This document shows, in pieces, positions 17,448 to 25,702 of a stretch of 42,991 nt of DNA. The notes under the pieces are model-generated. The model saw nothing but the letters and a program-made list of their open reading frames with translations. It was not told the origin of the DNA and did no database searches. Positions within the stretch are counted from its first letter, which is position 1. The number at the start of each line of letters is the position of its first letter. Origin of the DNA: Rhodococcus tukisamuensis NBRC 100609 (GTDB lineage Bacteria; Actinomycetota; Actinomycetes; Mycobacteriales; Mycobacteriaceae); contig NZ_BCXG01000034.1 of assembly GCF_001894985.1 (NCBI RefSeq), positions 1 to 42,991 on the forward strand, in the 5' to 3' direction. Made by a program: the position numbers and the translations under genes.

Positions 17448-17453
17448 TAGGCT
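17448..17453 (+). promoter_or_regulatory. Putative -10 element for leaderless mptB transcript
   Basis: TAGGCT fits TAnnnT and ends 7 nt before the GTG at 17460, so transcription may start on the start codon. No good -35 is seen at the right distance. The sufR/mptB gap is 103 nt and also holds the sufR promoter. Confidence 0.4.
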
Positions 17454-17459
17454 GCCCCC

Positions 17460-19211
17460 GTGCCACAGACCGACGACGCACCGGACTCCGGTGCCACCAG
17501 CAACGGCGGCCTCGTCGCGCGCCCGGACGGCCCGAGCCGGGCCCACCGCGCCGTGGCACTGGCACGACGGGCGGTGGGCCTGGACGGCCCGAGTGACCGA
17601 TTTGTCGTCTCTCACCTGCACGGCGACGAGTCCGAGGCCCCGGGGCTCGACGCCCGCGAGACCGCCCAGCTGACGGGCGTCCGGCGCTTCGGCGCGACGG
17701 GCGCCCTGCTCATGGCGCTCGGCGCGCTCGGCGCGGGCGCCCAACCGGTCCTACAGAACCCCGTCCAGGGCCTGCGCATCCTCGGCCTGCCCGCCCGGAT
17801 GCCCAGCGTCGCGCTCACCATCACCATCACCGGCAGCGTCATGGTGGTGCTGGCCTGGCTGCTGCTCGGCCGGTTCGCCGTCGGCCGCTTCCGCGGCGGC
17901 GCCGTCCCGCGGCGGCTGACCCGCTCCCAACTCGACCGGACGCTGCTGATGTGGGTGATTCCCCTCACAGTCGCGCCGCCGATGTTCAGCAAGGACGTCT
18001 ACTCCTACCTCGCGCAGAGCGAGATCGCCGCCCGCGGCCTCGACCCGTACGCGATCGGACCGGCACAGGCCCTGGGCGTCGACCACGTCCTGACCCGCAC
18101 GGTGCCCAACATCTGGCGAGACACCCCCGCCCCGTACGGCCCGCTGTTCCTGTGGCTCGGCAAGGGCATCACCTGGCTGACCGGCGAGAACATCGTCGCC
18201 GGCATCTTCCTGCACCGGCTCCTGGCACTGGCGGGCGTGGCGCTGATCGTGTGGGCGCTGCCCCGGCTGGCCCGCCGCTGCGGGGTCGCCAGCGTGACCG
18301 CCCTCTGGCTCGGCGCCGCCAACCCGCTGCTGCTGTTCCACCTGGTCGCGGGCATCCACAACGAGGCCCTGATGCTCGGGCTGATGCTCGCGGGCATGGA
18401 GATCGCGCTGCGGGCGGTCGAGTCCGCCGACCCGATCCGCGGCCGCAACCTGACGTATCTGCTGGCGGGGACCGCACTCATCGGGGTGTCCGCGACGGTG
18501 AAGATCCCGTCGCTGCTGGCCCTCGGCTTCGTCGGCATGGCCCTGGCGCGCCGCTGGGGGGCCACGGCGCGCTCGGTCCTGGCGGCGGCCGCGCTGCTCC
18601 TCGCGGTCACCGTGGCGGTCATCCTCGCCGTGAGCCTGGCCAGCGGACTCGGCTTCGGCTGGCTCTCCCCGGACACCCTCGGCACCGCCAACGAGGTGCG
18701 GAGCTGGATGTCGCTGCCCACGCTGCTCGGCCTCGGGACCGGCCTGGCCGGGGTGCTGCTCGGCCTCGGCGACCACACCACCGCCGTGCTGAGCCTGACC
18801 CGCCCGATCGCCTCCCTGGCGGCGGCGTTCGTCGCGCTGCGGATGCTGGTCGCGGTACTCGTCGGCCGACTGCACCCGGTCGGCGCGCTCGGCGTGTCCC
18901 TCGGTGTGCTGGTGCTGCTGTTCCCTGTCGTGCAGCCCTGGTACCTGCTGTGGGCGGTGATCCCGCTGGCCGCGTGGGCGACCCGTCCCGGGTTCCGCAT
19001 CCCGGCCGTCGCGTTCTCGTCGGTGGTCAGCCTGATGGTGATGCCCAACGGCGGCGAGTACCAGCCGTTCATCATCGTGCAGGCCGCCGTGTCCACCATT
19101 CTCGTGGTCGGGCTGCTCATCTTCCTCACGCGTCATCGCCTGCCCTGGCGGGTCCGGGACGGGGCACCGGCCGAGGACGGTTCGGCTGCCGCCTACGCTG
19201 GGACCCCGTGA
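17460..19211 (+). CDS. mptB: MptB alpha-(1->6)-mannopyranosyltransferase
   Basis: A 583-aa polytopic GT-C glycosyltransferase, homologous to Rv1459c, which uses polyprenyl-phosphomannose to start the alpha-1,6-mannan backbone of lipomannan and lipoarabinomannan at the membrane. After a hydrophilic N-terminus (about 70 aa) come roughly a dozen hydrophobic helices. The first large loop holds PPMFSKDVYSYLAQSEIAARGLDPY with the Asp expected at the GT-C active site. The order mptB next to and divergent from sufR is the same as in mycobacteria. It starts at a GTG with no ribosome site and overlaps the next gene by GTGA. Confidence 0.93.
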   Translation: MPQTDDAPDSGATSNGGLVARPDGPSRAHRAVALARRAVGLDGPSDRFVVSHLHGDESEAPGLDARETAQLTGVRRFGATGALLMALGALGAGAQPVLQNPVQGLRILGLPARMPSVALTITITGSVMVVLAWLLLGRFAVGRFRGGAVPRRLTRSQLDRTLLMWVIPLTVAPPMFSKDVYSYLAQSEIAARGLDPYAIGPAQALGVDHVLTRTVPNIWRDTPAPYGPLFLWLGKGITWLTGENIVAGIFLHRLLALAGVALIVWALPRLARRCGVASVTALWLGAANPLLLFHLVAGIHNEALMLGLMLAGMEIALRAVESADPIRGRNLTYLLAGTALIGVSATVKIPSLLALGFVGMALARRWGATARSVLAAAALLLAVTVAVILAVSLASGLGFGWLSPDTLGTANEVRSWMSLPTLLGLGTGLAGVLLGLGDHTTAVLSLTRPIASLAAAFVALRMLVAVLVGRLHPVGALGVSLGVLVLLFPVVQPWYLLWAVIPLAAWATRPGFRIPAVAFSSVVSLMVMPNGGEYQPFIIVQAAVSTILVVGLLIFLTRHRLPWRVRDGAPAEDGSAAAYAGTP

Positions 19212-20152
19212 GCTCTCCCGCGTCCGGCACGGCGCAACCTGTTCTCCGCCTCGACGGCGTGGTGAAGTCCTTCGGCGACGTGACCGCCGTCGACGGCCTG
19301 TCGCTGTCCCTGGACCGCGGCCAAGTGCTGGCCCTGCTCGGCCCGAACGGGGCGGGCAAGACCACCACCGTCGAGATGTGCGAGGGCTTCACCGCCCCCG
19401 ACCGCGGCACCGTCCGCGTCTTCGGCCTCGACCCGGTCGCCGACTCCGGCCAGGTCCGGGCCCGGATCGGCGTCATGCTGCAGGGCGGCGGCGCGTACCC
19501 GGGGTCGAAGGCGGGCGAGATGCTCCGACTGGTCGCCTCCTACTCCGCCGATCCGCTCGACCCGGACTGGCTGCTGCGCACCCTCGGGCTGACCGACGCC
19601 GCGCGCACCCCCTACCGGCGGCTCTCCGGCGGCCAGCAGCAGCGGCTCGCGCTGGCGTGCGCGCTTGTCAGTCGCCCCGAACTGGTGTTCCTGGACGAGC
19701 CGACCGCGGGCCTCGACGCGCAGGCGCGGCTGATGGTGTGGGAACTGATCGACGCGCTGCGCCGCGACGGCGTCGCGGTCCTGCTCACGACGCACCTGAT
19801 GGACGAGGCCGAGGCGCTGGCAGACCGGCTGGTGATCGTCGACCACGGCCGGATCGTCGCGGAGGGCACCCCCAGCGAACTGACCCGGCACGGCGCCGAC
19901 GGGCACCTGCGCTTCACCGCGCCCGAACGGCTGGACCTCGGCGGACTGCACGCCGCGCTGCCCGCCGGCTACACCCCCCGCGAGGTCTCCCCCGGCTCCT
20001 ACGTCGTCGAGGGCACCATCGAGCCGGCCACCCTGGTCGCCGTCACCACCTGGTGCGCGGAGATGGACGTCCTCGCCACCGAACTGCAGGTTGACCAGCG
20101 CCGTCTCGAGGACGTCTTCCTCGACCTCACCGGTCGGGAAGTGCGCGGATGA
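19208..20152 (+). CDS. ABC transporter ATP-binding protein
   Basis: A 314-aa ABC-2-type (drug/lipid exporter) ATPase, counterpart of Rv1458c. Walker A GPNGAGKTT lies near residues 43-51, the Q-loop region GVMLQGGGAYPGSKAGEM follows, the signature is LSGGQQQRLALA, Walker B LVFLDEPTAGLD and the H-loop LLTTHLMDEAEAL. The C-terminal 80 residues form the extension usual in DrrA-like proteins. The GTG start overlaps the mptB stop (GTGA). It works with the permease that follows 25 nt later. The substrate is unknown. Confidence 0.93.
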   Translation: MSSPASGTAQPVLRLDGVVKSFGDVTAVDGLSLSLDRGQVLALLGPNGAGKTTTVEMCEGFTAPDRGTVRVFGLDPVADSGQVRARIGVMLQGGGAYPGSKAGEMLRLVASYSADPLDPDWLLRTLGLTDAARTPYRRLSGGQQQRLALACALVSRPELVFLDEPTAGLDAQARLMVWELIDALRRDGVAVLLTTHLMDEAEALADRLVIVDHGRIVAEGTPSELTRHGADGHLRFTAPERLDLGGLHAALPAGYTPREVSPGSYVVEGTIEPATLVAVTTWCAEMDVLATELQVDQRRLEDVFLDLTGREVRG

Positions 20153-20177
20153 CGACGACAAGCACGAGGGGACGAGC

Positions 20178-20972
20178 ATGACCCGATCGGAACGCCTCGC
20201 GGACAACCGCTTCGAGGTCGGCACCTTCACCCCGGACCCGCGGCCCAGCGCACCGCTGTCGATGCTCGCCGCGCAGACCCGCCTCGAACTGACGCTGCTG
20301 CTGCGCAACGGCGAGCAGCTCCTGCTCACCATGTTCATCCCGGTCACGTTGCTGATCGGCCTCTGCCTGCTGCCCGTCGGCGACCTCGGCGACCCGCGGG
20401 TGAACACCGTCGTCCCGGCCGTGATGATGGTCGCGATCATGTCGACCGCCTTCACCGGGCAGGCCATCGCAGTCGGCTTCGACCGACGCTACGGCGCCCT
20501 GAAACGGCTCGGCGCCACCCCGCTCCCACGCTGGGGCATCATCGCCGGCAAGAGCGCCGCAGTGGTGATCGTGGTCGCGTTGCAGTCGATCTTGTTGGGC
20601 GCCATCGGGTTTGCTCTCGGCTGGCGGCCGGACGCGGCCGGACTGATGCTCGGCGCGGTTGTCATCGCGCTCGGCACCGCGACCTTCGCCGCACTCGGAC
20701 TGCTGCTCGGCGGAACGCTGCGAGCGGAGATCGTGCTGGCGCTGGCCAACGTGCTGTGGTTCGTCATGGCCGGCATCGGCAGCGTGGTGTTCGCGGGCGA
20801 CTCGATCCCCGGCGCACTGCACACCGCGGCCCGGATCGTCCCGTCCGGCGCGCTCGCGGAGGCACTCGACCACGCGCTCGCCGGCTCGGTCGACGTCTTC
20901 GCCGTCGTGGTGCTGGCGCTGTGGGGTTCGATTGCCGCGTGGCTCGCGACCAGGCTGTTCAAGTTCACCTGA
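20178..20972 (+). CDS. ABC-2 type transporter permease
   Basis: A 264-aa membrane protein, counterpart of Rv1457c. A hydrophilic N-terminus of about 40 residues ends with SMLAAQTRLELTLLLRNGEQLLL, then six hydrophobic helices follow, starting TMFIPVTLLIGLCLLPV. FDRRYGALKRLGATPLPRW is the cytoplasmic coupling loop typical of ABC-2 permeases. GAGGGG precedes the ATG at 20178. It pairs with the ATPase upstream to make an exporter. In M. tuberculosis ctaA follows directly; here a secreted protein gene lies between. Confidence 0.92.
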   Translation: MTRSERLADNRFEVGTFTPDPRPSAPLSMLAAQTRLELTLLLRNGEQLLLTMFIPVTLLIGLCLLPVGDLGDPRVNTVVPAVMMVAIMSTAFTGQAIAVGFDRRYGALKRLGATPLPRWGIIAGKSAAVVIVVALQSILLGAIGFALGWRPDAAGLMLGAVVIALGTATFAALGLLLGGTLRAEIVLALANVLWFVMAGIGSVVFAGDSIPGALHTAARIVPSGALAEALDHALAGSVDVFAVVVLALWGSIAAWLATRLFKFT

Positions 20973-21017
20973 CGTCACAGGGTGAAACGAATCACATTTT
21001 CGCCCCGAACCGGCATC

Positions 21018-22487
21018 ATGCACAGCGTGCCGAAAACTTCGCTGCGGACCGCATCCGCCTTCGCCGCCCTCTCGCTTTCCCTCGTTCTCGGGTCGGGCAC
21101 CGCCTTGGCCCAACCGTGGGGTCCGCTCGCACCGCCGAACCCGTTCCTGGGTCCTGACGGCACCTCGACAATGCACGGCGACGCCGGTTCGTCGGACGTC
21201 ACGACCCTGGCCGGCCCCGGCACGGAGGTCTCCGCCACCGCACAGTCCCTACTCGCCGCCTGCCCGACGCTGCTGCAGGGCTCGGATGGCCTGGTCGTCG
21301 CGTTGTGCACCCCGATCGTCAGCCGGATCCCGACCGTCCACCTGATCAACCCCGACGCGCCGGCCAGCCCCCTCGCCAAGCTCGAACTCGCCAAGGGCAG
21401 CCTGCTCGGCGGCGTCTACGCCTTCCTCGACGACGAGAACCGCCTGGTGGTGGTGGACGGGTCCCGCAAACTGCTGCGGATCGGTCACACCGGCAACAGC
21501 CTGTCCGTCGACTCGACGGTGGACCTGACCGGTGCGGTTCCCGACGGGGACGCGGTCACCGGCCTGGTGCCGGACTGGCAGGGCAATGTCTGGTTCGCCA
21601 CCGGCGCCGGAGTGATCGGTTCGGTGGACGCGGCGGGCGTCGCCCGGACCGTGCGGGTGCCGGAGGGCGAGCAGGTGCAGAACAGCATCTCCAGCTCCCC
21701 CGCCGGTGTCTCGGTCGCGACCACCCACGCGCTCTACCAGCTGAGCCTGGCCGCCGACGGCACCCCGAAGGTGGACTGGCGCCAGGGCTACGACCGCGGG
21801 TCCGCCCGCAAGCCCGGCCAGCTCAGCTGGGGCACCGGATCGACACCCACGTTCTTCGGCCCGAACACCGGCTACGAGTACGTGACCATGGTCGACAGCG
21901 CCGACACCCGGGTGAATCTGCTCGTGCACCGCACCGACAACGGGCAGGAGGTCTGCAAGGTGCCGGTGCTCGGATCCGGCGGACCGGGCAGCGAGAACTC
22001 GCCGATCGGCGTCGGGAACTCCGTGTTCGTCGCGAGCACCTACGGCTACCCCTACCCGGCGGTGCCCGAGGGCGCCGGGCCCGCGGTCCCGGCCACCGCC
22101 CCCTTCACCGGCGGCATGACCCGCGTCGACGTGGACGCGGACGGCACCGGCTGCCACGAGGTGTGGGACAACACGGTGCGCAGCTCCGCGGTACCGCACC
22201 TCTCGACCGCCGACGGCCACCTGTACACGGTGCAGCGCAAGGGCACCGGGGGGCCACTGGACGGGTACGAGTTCACGGTGATCGACCCGGCCACCGGCCA
22301 GGTGCTCTCCACCACCGGCATGCCCGGCACCACCGCGAACGACACCCTGCAGATGTCGGCGCTGATCACCGCGAAGGGCGACTACCTCCAGGGCACCGTC
22401 ACCGGGATGGTCCGCGTGAGCGCCGGCGAAGGCGGGGGCAGCGGCAGCCTCGGCAGCCTGGGCGGCCTCGGGAGTTCCGCCAGCTGA
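21018..22487 (+). CDS. Secreted beta-propeller-like protein of unknown function
   Basis: A 489-aa exported protein. Residues 1-31 form a signal peptide (KTSLR, hydrophobic AFAALSLSLVLG, cleavage after ALA). The mature part repeats short strand pairs such as LVVVDGSRKLLRIGHTGNSL, GNVWFATGAGVIGSVDAAG, HALYQLSLAADGTPKVDW and GHLYTVQRKG..YEFTVIDPATGQVL, which suggests a PQQ/NHL-like propeller. Four cysteines may form two disulfides, and the tail is a Gly/Ser-rich linker. A GTG at 20982 in frame is an alternative start, but the ATG at 21018 gives a cleaner signal peptide. It separates the ABC permease from ctaA, which are adjacent in mycobacteria. The ligand or enzymatic role cannot be told. Confidence 0.72.
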   Translation: MHSVPKTSLRTASAFAALSLSLVLGSGTALAQPWGPLAPPNPFLGPDGTSTMHGDAGSSDVTTLAGPGTEVSATAQSLLAACPTLLQGSDGLVVALCTPIVSRIPTVHLINPDAPASPLAKLELAKGSLLGGVYAFLDDENRLVVVDGSRKLLRIGHTGNSLSVDSTVDLTGAVPDGDAVTGLVPDWQGNVWFATGAGVIGSVDAAGVARTVRVPEGEQVQNSISSSPAGVSVATTHALYQLSLAADGTPKVDWRQGYDRGSARKPGQLSWGTGSTPTFFGPNTGYEYVTMVDSADTRVNLLVHRTDNGQEVCKVPVLGSGGPGSENSPIGVGNSVFVASTYGYPYPAVPEGAGPAVPATAPFTGGMTRVDVDADGTGCHEVWDNTVRSSAVPHLSTADGHLYTVQRKGTGGPLDGYEFTVIDPATGQVLSTTGMPGTTANDTLQMSALITAKGDYLQGTVTGMVRVSAGEGGGSGSLGSLGGLGSSAS

Positions 22488-22505
22488 CAGCCCCAACGAC
22501 AGGCT

Positions 22506-22534
22506 GTAGTTGATCGGCCACTACCATCGGGGAC
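22506..22534 (+). promoter_or_regulatory. Putative ctaA promoter and palindrome
   Basis: TACCAT at 22522-22527 fits a -10 and ends 7 nt before the GTG at 22535, allowing a nearly leaderless transcript. GTAGT (22506-22510) and ACTAC (22520-22524) form an inverted repeat with a 9-nt spacer overlapping it, which might be an operator. No good -35 is visible. Confidence 0.3.
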
Positions 22535-23509
22535 GTGCTGTATCGCGGGTTTGTGAGCCTGGTCAATCGTCTCCCGCTGCCCTCGCTGGCGGTGCAGAAG
22601 TGGATCGCGGTCGCCGTGATCCTCACCCAGGGCGGCATCGCCGTCACCGGCGCCGTCGTTCGCGTGACGGCGTCGGGCCTGGGCTGCACCACCTGGCCGC
22701 AGTGCCACCCCGGCAGCTTCGTGCCGACCGCGGCGTCGACCGCACCGTGGTTCCACCAGGCCATCGAGTTCGGCAACCGGATGCTCACCTTCCTGGTGGT
22801 GGCGACGGCGGCCGCGATCGTGCTGGCGGTGACCCGCGCGGCCCGTCGCCGGGAGGTGCTGTTCTACGCGTGGCTGATGCCGCTGTCCACCGTCGCGCAG
22901 GCGGTGATCGGCGGGATCACGGTCCTCACGGGCCTGCTCTGGTGGACCGTGGCCGTGCACCTGCTGGTGTCGATGGTAATGGTGTGGCTGTCGGTGATCC
23001 TGTTCCACAAGATCGACCAGCCCGACGACGGCGTCGAGGTGTACCCGCTGCCGAAGCAGCTGCGCTGGCTGACCGCGCTGTCCGGCGTCGCACTGGCCGG
23101 GACGCTGGTCGCGGGCACCATGGTGACGGGCGCCGGGCCACATGCCGGTGACAAGAACCCTGAGCGCACGGTGGAGCGGCTCAACCTGGACATCACCAAC
23201 CTGGTGCACCTGCACGCCGAACTGCTGGTCGCGTACCTGGCCCTGCTCGTCGGCCTCGGATTCGCGCTGTACGCGATCGCGGCCCGCCCCGCGATCACGC
23301 TGCGGTTGAAGGTGGTCGTGGCTCTGGTGGTGGCGCAGGCGGGCGTCGGCCTGGTCCAGTTCTGGACCCACGTGCCCGCCGTCCTGGTCACCGTGCACGT
23401 CGCGCTGGCCGGAGCCTGCGTGGCCGCCACCGCCGCCCTGTACGCCGCCGGCCGGGTCCGCGAGCTCCAACCGACCGGCGTCGACGCGCCCGCCACCAGC
23501 GCGGCCTGA
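22535..23509 (+). CDS. ctaA: Heme A synthase CtaA (Cox15 family)
   Basis: A 324-aa membrane protein that oxidises the C8 methyl of heme O to give heme A for cytochrome oxidase; counterpart of Rv1456c. GGIAVTGAVVRVTASGLGCTTWPQCHPGSF is the classic first helix and loop with the Cys pair, EFGNRMLTFLVV gives one heme-ligand region, and LVHLHAELLVAYLALLVGL and VTVHVALAGACVAA give others. It has eight predicted helices. Start at the GTG giving MLYRGF. A strong hairpin follows. Confidence 0.94.
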   Translation: MLYRGFVSLVNRLPLPSLAVQKWIAVAVILTQGGIAVTGAVVRVTASGLGCTTWPQCHPGSFVPTAASTAPWFHQAIEFGNRMLTFLVVATAAAIVLAVTRAARRREVLFYAWLMPLSTVAQAVIGGITVLTGLLWWTVAVHLLVSMVMVWLSVILFHKIDQPDDGVEVYPLPKQLRWLTALSGVALAGTLVAGTMVTGAGPHAGDKNPERTVERLNLDITNLVHLHAELLVAYLALLVGLGFALYAIAARPAITLRLKVVVALVVAQAGVGLVQFWTHVPAVLVTVHVALAGACVAATAALYAAGRVRELQPTGVDAPATSAA

Positions 23510-23542
23510 CCGACACCCGGCACACAGGCCCGCGCATACACA

Positions 23543-23580
23543 GAAGCCGGGTGGCCCCCTCTCAGGGACCACCCGGCTTC
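23543..23580. terminator. Strong bidirectional terminator hairpin after ctaA
   Basis: GAAGCCGGGTGG (23543-23554) is perfectly complementary to CCACCCGGCTTC (23569-23580) with a 14-nt interior that can pair further (CCCT/AGGG). It separates the convergent ctaA and the 120-aa gene. Confidence 0.8.
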
Positions 23581-23597
23581 GCTGTCTGTGCTGGCCG

Positions 23598-23960
23598 TCA
23601 GAGCCCGTTGCGCGCCTTCGGGAACCGGGTCTGGTTCGCGACCCAGCCGGCCATCTTGCGCCAGTGGCCCACGCGCGGGGTCACAACGCTGACGAGTTCA
23701 CGCTCCCACTCGGAGACCGTCACCCCGGCCACCGCGGCGACCACCGCGTTGGCGGTCGCGACGTCCTCGACCACCTGGTCACCGAGGATGCCGTCGGCAC
23801 CGACGAGGGTGATCCGCACGCCGGCGTAGCCGACCGGCTGGATGACGGCGGTCGCCGAACCACCGTGCTCTGCGACGAACTTCTGGACCGCGGCGACGGT
23901 GCGCTGCGGCACGGTGACAGTGGCGGCGGGCGCGCCCGAATCGTGGGTGTCGACACTCAT
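23598..23960 (-). CDS. Conserved hypothetical protein, 120 aa
   Basis: Small soluble protein beginning MSVDTHDSGA. It contains AVQKFVAEHGGSATAVIQPVGYAGVRITLVGADGILGDQVVEDVATANAVV, an alternating strand/helix pattern, and ends WERELVSVVTPRVGHWRKMAGWVANQTRFPKARNGL. I do not recognise a named domain. The position, between ctaA and qor and divergent from qor, is that of Rv1455 in M. tuberculosis, and it may be its homologue. Only 34 nt separate it from the qor start. Confidence 0.7.
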   Translation of the reverse strand: MSVDTHDSGAPAATVTVPQRTVAAVQKFVAEHGGSATAVIQPVGYAGVRITLVGADGILGDQVVEDVATANAVVAAVAGVTVSEWERELVSVVTPRVGHWRKMAGWVANQTRFPKARNGL

Positions 23961-23994
23961 GGGAGTGAGGATACGGGAGTGCAAGGATGGCGGC

Positions 23995-24960
23995 ATGCGC
24001 GCAATCACAGTGAGCCGGTTCGGCGGTCCCGACGTCCTCGAGGTCGCGGACGTACCCGACCCCACACCGGGTCCGAATGACCTGCTCGTCCGCACCGAGG
24101 CGATCGGCGTCAACTTCATCGACACCTACTTCCGGACCGGCGCCTACGCCGTCGACCTGCCCTACGTGGCCGGTGCCGAGGGGTCCGGCGTGGTGACCCA
24201 GGTGGGCGCCGAGGTGCGCGACGTCCGTGTCGGCGACCGGGTGGCGTGGTCGTCGGCGCCCGGGAGCTACGCGGAACTGGTCGTGGTGCCCGCGTCCGCC
24301 GCGGTGCCGGTGCCGGACGGCGTGCCCGCCCCGCAGGCGGCGTCCGCGCTGCTGCAGGGCATGACGGCCCACTACCTGTTGCACTCGGTGTACCCGGCGC
24401 AGCCCGGCGACACGGTGCTGGTGCACGCCGGAGCGGGCGGCGTCGGGCTGATCCTCACGCAGCTCGCCGCGGCCCGCGGGGTCCGGGTGATCACCACGGT
24501 CTCCACCGACGCCAAGGCCGAGTTGTCGCGCGCGGCGGGGGCCGCCGAGGTGCTGCGGTACGGCGACGACCTGGCCGAGCAGGTCCGCGGCCTCACCGGC
24601 GGCGAGGGCGTCGCCGCCGTCTACGACGGGGTCGGCGCGAGCACGTTCGAGGCGAGCCTGACCTCGACGCGGATCCGCGGCACGGTGGCGCTGTTCGGCG
24701 CGGCCAGCGGCCCGGTGCCGCCGTTCGACCCGCAGCGGCTCAACGCGCTGGGCTCGTTGTTCCTGACGCGTCCGACGCTCGCGCACTACACCCGCGACCG
24801 CGCGGAACTGCTGTGGCGTTCCGGTGACGTGTTCGCCGCCATCGCCGACGGCCGCCTGCGGATCCGGGTCGGCGCGCAGTACCCGTTGGACCGGGCGGCC
24901 GACGCGCACCGCGACCTGCAGGGCCGTCAGACCACGGGGTCGGTGGTGCTCATCCCCTGA
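23995..24960 (+). CDS. qor: NADPH:quinone reductase (zinc-less MDR family)
   Basis: A 321-aa medium-chain dehydrogenase/reductase of the quinone oxidoreductase group, counterpart of Rv1454c. FIDTYFRTGAY near 41-51 and VAGAEGSGVV at 58-67 are the N-terminal catalytic domain signatures; HAGAGGVGLILTQLA at 144-158 is the NADPH Rossmann motif. The zinc-binding cysteines of alcohol dehydrogenases are absent. Expected reaction: one-electron reduction of quinones by NADPH. It is divergent from the 120-aa gene. Confidence 0.92.
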   Translation: MRAITVSRFGGPDVLEVADVPDPTPGPNDLLVRTEAIGVNFIDTYFRTGAYAVDLPYVAGAEGSGVVTQVGAEVRDVRVGDRVAWSSAPGSYAELVVVPASAAVPVPDGVPAPQAASALLQGMTAHYLLHSVYPAQPGDTVLVHAGAGGVGLILTQLAAARGVRVITTVSTDAKAELSRAAGAAEVLRYGDDLAEQVRGLTGGEGVAAVYDGVGASTFEASLTSTRIRGTVALFGAASGPVPPFDPQRLNALGSLFLTRPTLAHYTRDRAELLWRSGDVFAAIADGRLRIRVGAQYPLDRAADAHRDLQGRQTTGSVVLIP

Positions 24961-24993
24961 GGCAACATCGCCTGGGCAAGACGACAACGCCGA

Positions 24994-25686
24994 TCAGGTC
25001 AAGAAGGCCACGAGGGCTTCGGCAAGGGTCCGACGGGCGACATCGAGCTCTGAAGTGAAGCCGAGCTGGCGCTCGTTGCTCAGGCCTCGCACAGCGGCCG
25101 GGAGCAGGCACCGCACCTGGTACAGCTTGGCCGAGTCGAGGTCGAGGCCGTCCATGAGGTAGTCGAAGCCATGAATCCAGTCGTGCTCGCGGGCGGCGAG
25201 GGCGGCGGCCGTCCTCGGATACTCGGCCGCCAGGTCCGAGGGGCGCGGGGGCAGCCAGGTACGCAGCGCGGTGAGTGCCCGTCCCTCGGTCGTGTCGAGG
25301 TAGGTCCACACGGAGTCGATGGCCCCCTCGACCCGCTCGCGCAGCGAACCGCTCCGGGCAGGCCACGGGCCCGGCATCTCGACCCAGCTGCGGGCGTGGA
25401 TCTCGGTGACGACGGCAACCCACAGGCCGTCCAGGTCACCGAACTGGTGCTGGACCGTGCCCCAGGTGACGCCGGCCTCCTTGGCGACGCGGTTCGCGGA
25501 GACCGGCTCGCTGCCGCTGTCGGCCAGGCAGGCGATGGCCACATCGAGCAGCCGAGCCCGGGTCTCGAGGCCACGCTTGTTCAGCCGGGTCCCGGCGGCA
25601 GACTGCGTGACCGGCGACGGGACCGCCACCCGCCACTGCTCCAGGGCACGGGCGGCCTGAGGGAAGTGGCTCGTCATATGGGGCAC
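24994..25686 (-). CDS. TetR family transcriptional regulator
   Basis: A 230-aa TetR-type repressor. The HTH is ARLLDVAIACLADSGSEPVSANRVAKEAGVTWGTVQHQFGDLDGLWVAVV (about 44-93); the ligand domain follows, with conserved-looking WLPPRPSDLAAEYPRTAAALAAREHDW. An N-terminal extension of about 40 residues precedes the HTH. The start may be the GTG at 25686 or the ATG at 25677. It is the last gene of a three-gene minus-strand unit, 16 nt after the F420/LLM oxidoreductase, and so probably controls it. Confidence 0.87.
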   Translation of the reverse strand: MPHMTSHFPQAARALEQWRVAVPSPVTQSAAGTRLNKRGLETRARLLDVAIACLADSGSEPVSANRVAKEAGVTWGTVQHQFGDLDGLWVAVVTEIHARSWVEMPGPWPARSGSLRERVEGAIDSVWTYLDTTEGRALTALRTWLPPRPSDLAAEYPRTAAALAAREHDWIHGFDYLMDGLDLDSAKLYQVRCLLPAAVRGLSNERQLGFTSELDVARRTLAEALVAFLT

Positions 25687-25702
25687 AACCTACCGGACAC
25701 GA

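Noticed and set aside
17751-19136. A 461-codon minus-strand frame opposite mptB
   Set aside because: Composition dominated by Gln, Arg, Gly and His; it mirrors the codon bias of mptB and has no domain.
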